NCBI GenBank assembly: GCA_037447335.1
Contig: JBBIGV010000045.1
Span: forward strand, 1-28,154
Source: JBBIGV01 sp037447335
GTDB taxonomy: Bacteria > Bacteroidota > Ignavibacteria > Ignavibacteriales > Ignavibacteriaceae
DNA length: 28,154 nucleotides
Reading direction: 5' to 3'
The notes below the pieces were generated by a model that was not told where the DNA came from, made no database searches, and was given only the letters and a program-made list of their open reading frames with translations. The position numbers were made by a program, and so were the translations under genes. Below, piece by piece: positions 1-4,911 of this stretch (the first letter of the stretch is position 1; each line of letters begins with the position of its first letter).

Positions 1-47
1 CTTTTTAATGTCAATTGGTTAATGTTTACACTGTCGTCCTACAATGC

Positions 48-181
48 CCGCTAACGTTTCGGGGCTTGGCGATGGCGGGCATTACGAAGCACAAAACTGT
101 CGGCAAGCACAAATGTAAAATAGAAGCACAACACTTCAATTAACCACGTCCCGCCCGCTATCGCTAAGCCCTTGTTAGCGG
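48..181. repeat. attC-like hairpin element A
   Basis: Imperfect inverted repeat with two paired arm sets. The outer arms CCGCTAAC (48-55) and GTTAGCGG (174-181) pair perfectly. The inner 19-nt arms (62-80 and 153-171) pair over their whole length on the plus strand with two G-T wobbles, which become A-C mismatches on the minus strand. The spacers are unequal (6 nt left, 2 nt right). The centre contains AATAGAAGCACAA (119-131). This arm/spacer/arm plan resembles an integron attC site, but the outer boxes match RYYYAAC/GTTRRRY only in their AAC/GTT-proximal part. It sits 6 bp downstream of the 61-residue ORF, where a cassette-end site is expected for minus-strand cassettes. The attC identity is inference. 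Confidence 0.75.
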
Positions 182-187
182 TTCGTT

Positions 188-373
188 TTACTTTTTCCAC
201 ATCATTTGTCCGTATTGTTCCAACATTTTCCCAAGTCGTCCATACCGCTCAAGTATTTTGCGAAACCTGTCTTCAGGCATATTGGGATTTTGCTCCAACT
301 CGTCTGCAAGTTGTTTCATTTCTTTACAGATAGCGTCATAGTTTTCCTCTGTTGAAACTGGATAATTGCTCAT
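188..373 (-). CDS. small helical hypothetical protein, cassette-borne
   Basis: A 61-residue protein that I do not recognise. It is charged and probably all-helical, with a Glu/Lys/Met-rich pattern (EMKQLADELEQ, then ILERYGRLGKMLEQYG) and no membrane segment or signal peptide. Its ATG lies one base after the TAA of the upstream GIY-YIG gene, so the two are probably translationally coupled. Its stop is 6 bp from hairpin element A, so the two genes fill one cassette almost exactly. The tight pairing of a small helical protein with a putative nuclease could mean an immunity or antitoxin role, but nothing in the sequence proves that. Confidence 0.6.
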   Translation of the reverse strand: MSNYPVSTEENYDAICKEMKQLADELEQNPNMPEDRFRKILERYGRLGKMLEQYGQMMWKK

Positions 374-374
374 A

Positions 375-917
375 TTAGTTTGAATTTAGGTGATTAATAA
401 TGTCGGAAGTCAGACTGTCAAATGCCGTGGATTTCGTCACAGTAAACTTCTTGTTCAGAATTTTTTCAACTCCGAACTGTCCAATGAAATAGTTAATTAA
501 TTCGTTCTCTATTCTCTCTGTTAACTGTCGGTTTAATTTATGGTTGTCAAGGTTTGAGTTTGATGAAAAATTGGCAAGCGGATGAACATACATTTCAATT
601 TTGCAATTAGTCAAAAATGTCGTTACTGCGTCCTTTGTGTTGTTGTCAAATGGTCGCTTTTCTTTTGCACTGTCAATACCCAATATTTTAACAGCAATTT
701 GTCTGTAAATTTGATTTTCTGTTGAGTTACCTTGGTCACTAAGATGACCTGCCAACCTTCGAAACGCAGGTCTTGCAGTTAAGTAGTGTCTGTCGCCAGT
801 TTGCCCAACATAAAAATATTGTCCGTGAGTAACCGAAGTCAGTCTAACTATGTAAACCAGATATGCACTTTTAAATTGTCGTCCGTCAATTTCTATTTTA
901 AAGAAGTCTTTTGTCAT
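375..917 (-). CDS. GIY-YIG-type nuclease domain protein, cassette-borne
   Basis: About 180 residues from the ATG at 917. The frame is open to a TTG at 947, only 7 bp from element B, so the start is uncertain. The N-terminal part shows a GIY-YIG-like core: YLVYI at residues 19-23, then FYVGQTGD at 35-42, then an Arg-rich helix with R53/R54 and H58. A candidate catalytic glutamate lies in the helix ERIENELINYF (residues 134-144, E137 or E139). GIY-YIG enzymes cut DNA in homing, repair and restriction. No separate DNA-binding domain is obvious, and the C-terminal 40 residues are unassigned. It is the first gene of a two-gene cassette between elements B and A. A defence or addiction role is inference from context. 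Confidence 0.65.
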   Translation of the reverse strand: MTKDFFKIEIDGRQFKSAYLVYIVRLTSVTHGQYFYVGQTGDRHYLTARPAFRRLAGHLSDQGNSTENQIYRQIAVKILGIDSAKEKRPFDNNTKDAVTTFLTNCKIEMYVHPLANFSSNSNLDNHKLNRQLTERIENELINYFIGQFGVEKILNKKFTVTKSTAFDSLTSDIINHLNSN

Positions 918-953
918 AGAATTTATTGTTTGCACAGTCGTCTCCAAAAATGA

Positions 954-1088
954 CCGCTAACGGTTTCGGGCTTTGCGTTCGGGCGGGTTTCGGAGCACAA
1001 AACTGTCAACCAGCACTGAACTTGAATAGAAGCACAAAGCTCCAAGTTTGCACGTTACCCCGCCTGACGCAAAACCCGTGTTAGCAGG
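954..1088. repeat. attC-like hairpin element B
   Basis: Same architecture as element A. The outer arm CCGCTAAC (954-961) faces GTTAGCAGG (1080-1088). The inner arms 968-987 and 1058-1077 pair with one bulged G, one T-G wobble (plus strand) and two mismatches. Spacers are again 6 nt left and 2 nt right. The centre holds AGCACAAAACTGTC and AATAGAAGCACAAA (1025-1038), both also present in element A. It lies 29 bp downstream of the Abi-type gene and 37 bp upstream of the GIY-YIG ATG, marking a segment boundary. Confidence 0.75.
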
Positions 1089-1116
1089 CGTTGTTCTTGT
1101 CTTTCGTTAATTTGTT

Positions 1117-2019
1117 TCATTGTCTGTGCTTATGAGTTTCAAGTAAAAATATAGCAAGTGTCGAAGCTGCACCAACGGATAATTTTGCGTGTCTTGCAGT
1201 CAAACCTTTAAAACTCGCTTTTTTTCCGTGTCCGCTTCCATATTGATTTCGGAGTTCTCCAATTCCTTGAACAACTGTCGTCAAACTGCCTAAAATACTT
1301 TTTATTGACTTAGATGCTTTTGCTTCGTCAGGTATTCCTTCTGGTGTCAGATTTAATTGCTTGGTCGTTTGTTTTAAAAGTTGTAATAAGTCCCAATTCT
1401 TATCTGTTTCAATTTTTCGTTCAGTCAAAATCGTGTGGCAAATTGTTTCAATTAATTCCTTTGCTGTCCCAATTGCTAATTCAGGAGAATTTTCAATTGC
1501 ACTTTCCATTATATTAATTTGCTTCACAACATACTCGTCCGAAAGGTAATCTTCAATTTCTTTTTTGGATTTTTCAATTGTTCCTTTTCCTAAAATCTTA
1601 TGTCTGCCAATAAAAATTGGTCTGTCTGAAATTCGTGTTTTTTCAACTAATTCAAAGTTGTCTTTTGATAGATACTCATTAAAAAGTTGGTGAAGTTTTG
1701 AAACTTGAGTCGTGTCGCTCCGAACTATTGGGTGAAGCATCTCACATAAAAATTGTAAGAAAGTCGCATCGTCACAATGCATCAAATTAAATCTACTGTC
1801 CGAAAAAATCCAATTGTCTTCCCAGTCGTAATTGTTTACTCTGTGTTGCCAAATGTCACCACTTGCATCTTTAAATCTGCTGTCGGTTGAAGGCATTTTG
1901 CTCAGGTCGTAAAGTCGGGAAAGAAATTCTGTTTCTTCTAAACGTCCATTCCAACTGATACCTTCAACAGTCATTGTGTCAAAAATGTCTCGTCTTGTTA
2001 TCGTTGAAATTTTATTCAT
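1117..2019 (-). CDS. abortive infection family protein (AbiJ-NTD3 + Abi_C)
   Basis: A 300-residue protein with two recognisable parts. Residues about 25-135 match the AbiJ-NTD3 pattern: DIWQHRVNNYDW and IFSDSRF, then FLCEMLHPIVR. Residues about 170-297 match the Abi_C domain: SPELAIGTAKELIETIC, then LRNQYGSGHGK (a HEPN-like RN-x-x-x-x-H arrangement), then ARHAKLSVGAASTLAIFLLET. Abi_C proteins are linked to abortive infection or anti-phage growth arrest, often through HEPN RNase activity. There is no clear Shine-Dalgarno before the ATG. The gene fills the cassette between elements C and B. Family assignment is strong; the effector mechanism in this organism is inferred. Confidence 0.85.
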   Translation of the reverse strand: MNKISTITRRDIFDTMTVEGISWNGRLEETEFLSRLYDLSKMPSTDSRFKDASGDIWQHRVNNYDWEDNWIFSDSRFNLMHCDDATFLQFLCEMLHPIVRSDTTQVSKLHQLFNEYLSKDNFELVEKTRISDRPIFIGRHKILGKGTIEKSKKEIEDYLSDEYVVKQINIMESAIENSPELAIGTAKELIETICHTILTERKIETDKNWDLLQLLKQTTKQLNLTPEGIPDEAKASKSIKSILGSLTTVVQGIGELRNQYGSGHGKKASFKGLTARHAKLSVGAASTLAIFLLETHKHRQ

Positions 2020-2063
2020 TCTATTCAGTCAATTATTTATTGAAGTGTCGTCTTTTAAGCTGA

Positions 2064-2200
2064 CCGCTAACGTTTTTCGGCTTTGCGTTCGGGCGGGCTT
2101 TTTAGCACTGAACTCGATACGAAGAACCGCACTTCAATTATACGCAAAATTGTCAATAGAAGCACGTCACCCCGCCTGACGCAAAACCGATGTTAACTGC
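2064..2200. repeat. attC-like hairpin element C
   Basis: The outer arm CCGCTAAC (2064-2071) pairs partly with GTTAACTGC (2192-2200). The inner arms 2078-2097 and 2170-2189 are almost the same sequences as in element B and again include a plus-strand T-G wobble. The right spacer is 2 nt. The central motif AATAGAAGCACGT is at 2155-2167. It stands 45 bp upstream of the abi gene start and closes the gene-poor segment that follows element D in minus-strand order. Confidence 0.72.
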
Positions 2201-2736
2201 TGCCGTTCTTGTCTGTGTCCGCTGTAACCTTTGATTTTATTGGCGTTTCTGTGTGTCGAGTTACATTGTCTGCAAGTGAAAAATATTTTGTTGTTGTCCG
2301 CAAAACACAAAGTTGGTTGTTGTCTGCAAAGTCGAAAAGTTTGAACCAAATTGTCGCAGAGAAAACATAGAAGTCAGTCGTAAAAAAGTGTTGTCAAACT
2401 GTCGAGAATGAAAAATCAATGCTGTTAAAGTCTGAAAGTCGTGGTGAAAAGTGTCGCTGTCAACCGATGAAAAAGTCGTCCGCTAAAAAAGTTGTTGCAT
2501 AAAAGTCAGCCATTGCAAAGTCGTTGTTGAACTGTCGAGTTGTCCTGAAAAGTCGTTGCCGTTAAAGTCCGAAAATTTGTTTGCCTAAAAGTTGTGATGT
2601 AAAAAAGAGTTGTTGTCAACCGAAAAAAAATGTTGCTAAAAACCAAAAATAGAAAACGGAAAAAATCGTCTCGGGAATTTGTCGAGTTGCCTGCCCGAAG
2701 CGTTAATTGTAGTCGTGCGAAATTGATTGTCCTGTC
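2201..2736. other. gene-poor cassette segment with strong GTC skew
   Basis: About 540 bp between elements C and D without a convincing gene. The minus-strand frames there (60 residues at 2167-2349 and 97 residues at 2506-2799) run into the hairpin elements, are rich in F, R, T and N, and resemble nothing known. Over 2201-2900 the plus strand carries roughly 38 GTC trinucleotides against about three GAC by hand count, mostly as AAGTCG or TTGTCG every 10-30 bases. This could be a decayed gene, a noncoding RNA cassette, or sequence shaped by a strand-specific motif. Confidence 0.5.
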
Positions 2737-2873
2737 GTTAACCAAGTCCGTAAGACAATGAATTACTGTCCCCCGAAACCGAACTGAAATAAAAAGCACA
2801 ACTCTAAAAACCTACGTCAAAGTCTGCCAAAAAAATCCGACACGGGGACAGTCATTCAGTGTCTAATTGTTAC
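2737..2873. repeat. diverged attC-like hairpin element D
   Basis: The fourth and most diverged element, next to the recombinase. The inner arms 2756-2773 and 2844-2861 pair at 16 of 18 positions, but their sequence is unrelated to those of A-C. The outer boxes are GTTAACCAA (2737-2745) and TTGTTAC (2867-2873), which pair imperfectly. Total length is 137 bp, as for A-C. The central part contains AATAAAAAGCACAAC (2788-2802), the counterpart of AATAGAAGCACAA in the others. Conserved layout with a different arm sequence is what a structure-recognised site family would show. Confidence 0.5.
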
Positions 2874-2923
2874 TCTCGTCAATGGTTGTGCTGTCGGTTT
2901 TGCACGGTTGCAGTTAACTCGTT

Positions 2924-2987
2924 TATATGTCTCACAAAACCAGTCATATACAACCATTATTGGATGTATATGTCTCATATGTGTGAG
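2924..2987. repeat. paired 11-bp repeats and dyad downstream of recombinase
   Basis: TATATGTCTCA occurs at 2924-2934 and 2967-2977 (43 bp apart). CTCACA (2931-2936) and TGTGAG (2982-2987) form the ends of an imperfect dyad, with CATATAC/GTATATG nearer the centre. The block lies 34 bp beyond the recombinase stop, between the gene and the first hairpin element. Paired short sites of this kind could be recombinase core sites (an attI-like position) or part of a terminator. Confidence 0.4.
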
Positions 2988-3020
2988 CTTTTATTTTCTC
3001 AAAAATAAATTAAAGAATTA

Positions 3021-4058
3021 TTATAAATCATCAAACGGAGATTTAATTTTTTGTAAGATTTTAGTGGACACGTGTGTATAAATCTCGGTTGTTTTACTGC
3101 TTTTGTGTCCTAATAACTCTTGAATGTATCGTAGATCTGTACCGGCCTCTAGTAAATGTGTTGCATAAGAGTGTCGTAGCCAGTGCAATGTAACCGGTTT
3201 TTTTATTTTTGCTTTTTCCAATGCTTGCTTAAGAACGTTCTGTAAACTTTTTTCACTGTACCTTTCTCCGGCACTTTGACCTTCGAATAACCAAACTTTA
3301 GGTTTATACATTTTATAATACTCACGGAGCATTCCAATAATTTTTTCTGAAATCGGTACTACTCTGTCGTTCCTTCCTTTTGACTGTTTGATAAATAATA
3401 AACCCCGCTTACTATCAATATCATTCAGACGCAAATATAACAACTCACCTCTTCGTAAACCACACGCATAAATCAGGCAAAGCATAGTTCTGTGTTTATT
3501 ATTGTTGTGTGCATTTAAAATCAACTTTACTTCTTCTTTACTTAAAACATTTGGCAGCTTTCTTGATTTTTTAGGTCTGTGTATTTTTTCAATTTCTATT
3601 CTTTTATTCTGAACAGTAATAAAAAATAATTTAATGGCGTTGACAATTTGATTTTGATAAGAATCTGACAGACATTTTCTTAAAATATATTCGTTATTGT
3701 AAAGAATTACATCCTCATTTGTTATTCCATAAAGAGGCTTATCATTGAAAAATACTAAAAAGGATTTTATTGCATCAGAGTAAGTTTTTACAGTGTTTTT
3801 GCTGTATCGCTTTGAACGAAGCCATTTAATAAACTTTGATATTTCATGTTGATGATTCACATCTGAATTTTTATCAATAGCTAAACCAAATTTTTGTCGG
3901 TTCTCTTTTGTGTCCGGCAGATGCCATGCCTTAAGTGTATTACTCCATCTGGCGCCCGGCAGCTTTTTTATCCTGGAATTCCAATCTGTGTCCTTTTTAA
4001 AGTAAACAGCAATGCGATTTTCGTTTTTATGCTTGATAAGTTTTGCTGTCCAGGTCAT
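3021..4058 (-). CDS. tyrosine recombinase with extra N-terminal domain
   Basis: A 345-residue site-specific recombinase. The catalytic set is complete: R202 (GLRRGELL), K227 (SKGRNDR), H292 and R295 (HWLRHSYATH), H318 (LLGHKS) and nucleophile Y327 (EIYTHV). Residues about 68-155 are the SAM-like core-binding domain. Residues 1-60 form an additional small domain containing GARWS and KAWHLPDT. The extra helix insertion that marks IntI integrases between the second and third catalytic patches is absent, so this is XerC/D-like rather than a classical integron integrase. The gene reads in the same direction as the cassettes that follow it, unlike the divergent intI of classical integrons. Its role as the enzyme acting on elements A-D is inferred from adjacency. 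Confidence 0.9.
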   Translation of the reverse strand: MTWTAKLIKHKNENRIAVYFKKDTDWNSRIKKLPGARWSNTLKAWHLPDTKENRQKFGLAIDKNSDVNHQHEISKFIKWLRSKRYSKNTVKTYSDAIKSFLVFFNDKPLYGITNEDVILYNNEYILRKCLSDSYQNQIVNAIKLFFITVQNKRIEIEKIHRPKKSRKLPNVLSKEEVKLILNAHNNNKHRTMLCLIYACGLRRGELLYLRLNDIDSKRGLLFIKQSKGRNDRVVPISEKIIGMLREYYKMYKPKVWLFEGQSAGERYSEKSLQNVLKQALEKAKIKKPVTLHWLRHSYATHLLEAGTDLRYIQELLGHKSSKTTEIYTHVSTKILQKIKSPFDDL

Positions 4059-4413
4059 AATCAGTGCTTCGCCACATGACTCACAAATCAGTAATATTAA
4101 TTAAGAATTTCAAATTAGTTGATTAAAAATGAGGTTTGTCTGTCCGGTTGGGATTTCGTATCTAATCGTTCTGCATTAGACGAATTTCTTTAGGCAATAT
4201 TGCACAATCTCTAAAATAAAACAATAATTTTTTGCAATACTGCCAGGATAATTTCAAACAAAAGAATTTCTTCTCTTCAAATATCGGGAAACAATCATAT
4301 ACGCGGTTCGACATCTGTTTAAGTATATCTTTGGAAAATCGACCGGCATTAAAATTTTGGTCTAACAATAAACCACGAATCTTGACATCCGTTAAATAAT
4401 CATTTATCTTTGC
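4059..4413. other. intergenic stretch with one doubtful short ORF
   Basis: This 355-bp stretch lies between the recombinase start and the perR operator. A minus-strand frame at 4162-4368 encodes 68 residues, starting with TTG; the frame is open further upstream without an ATG. Its protein is rich in F, K and C and matches nothing I recognise. It may be the tail of a gene lost at the island edge. No tRNA or obvious attachment repeat was seen. Confidence 0.3.
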
Positions 4414-4428
4414 TAAGAATAATTCTTA
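4414..4428. promoter_or_regulatory. PerR/Fur-type operator
   Basis: TAAGAATAATTCTTA is a perfect 7-1-7 palindrome, the geometry of Fur-family boxes and close in style to the PerR box TTATAATNATTATAA. Its end is 17 bp before the GTG of the PerR-like gene, suggesting autoregulation and control of katG behind it. The palindrome is seen directly; the bound protein is inferred. Confidence 0.75.
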
Positions 4429-4445
4429 TTTAATAATATTTACCT

Positions 4446-4874
4446 GTGAAAAAAGAAAATATCGGAATCGAACTAAAGAACAGCAATTTAAAGGTTACTC
4501 CTCAAAGGATTGCTGTTCTGGAAGCATTAACCAGTCTTAAGGATCATCCCACTGCCGATAAAATCAAAGAATACGTAGTTAAAAATCACCCCAATGTTGC
4601 TGTTGGTACAATATATAAAACACTTGAAACATTTGTTGAAAGAGGATGGGTCAAAAAAGTTAAGACAGACGGAGATGTAATGCGGTATGATGCGATACTG
4701 GATAACCATCATCATCTGTATTGCGAAGAGACTGAACGAATAGAAGACTTTTTTGACGATAAGCTGAACGCAATACTTGAAGAATATTTTAAGAAAAAGA
4801 AAATACCCAACTTTAAAGTAAAAGATATAAAGCTTCAGATTGTCGGAACATTTAATAACAAAAAAAATAACTGA
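4446..4874 (+). CDS. perR: PerR-like peroxide-responsive repressor (Fur family)
   Basis: A 142-residue Fur-family regulator starting with GTG. A winged helix fills residues about 15-80 (VTPQRIAVLEAL, then HPTADKI, then VAVGTIYKTLE). The five regulatory metal ligands of Bacillus PerR can be aligned: H34, D82, H88, H90 and D101. An Asp rather than Glu at the last position is the PerR-specific choice that permits peroxide sensing by Fe-catalysed His oxidation. Oddly, both structural-zinc CXXC motifs are gone: only C93 remains of the first, and the C-terminus has no cysteine. It is followed 37 bp later by katG, the classic PerR target, and preceded by the palindrome at 4414-4428. Naming it PerR rather than Fur rests on D101 and the neighbour. 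Confidence 0.85.
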   Translation: MKKENIGIELKNSNLKVTPQRIAVLEALTSLKDHPTADKIKEYVVKNHPNVAVGTIYKTLETFVERGWVKKVKTDGDVMRYDAILDNHHHLYCEETERIEDFFDDKLNAILEEYFKKKKIPNFKVKDIKLQIVGTFNNKKNN

Positions 4875-4911
4875 ATAATTTATTAACCTTAAAACTATCA
4901 GGAGAAATAAT

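Noticed and set aside
2506..2799. 97-codon minus-strand frame in the gene-poor cassette
   Set aside because: Runs into hairpin element D, has no family resemblance and a composition (F, R, T, N) produced by the GTC-rich sequence; kept only as a remark.
1..2936. CRISPR array as explanation for the repeated elements
   Set aside because: Elements are about 135 bp, imperfect, hairpin-forming and 540-1000 bp apart with genes between them; no short regular spacers.
3021..4058. Classical integron integrase IntI
   Set aside because: The catalytic residues are present but the IntI-specific insertion between the conserved patches is absent, and gene orientation differs.
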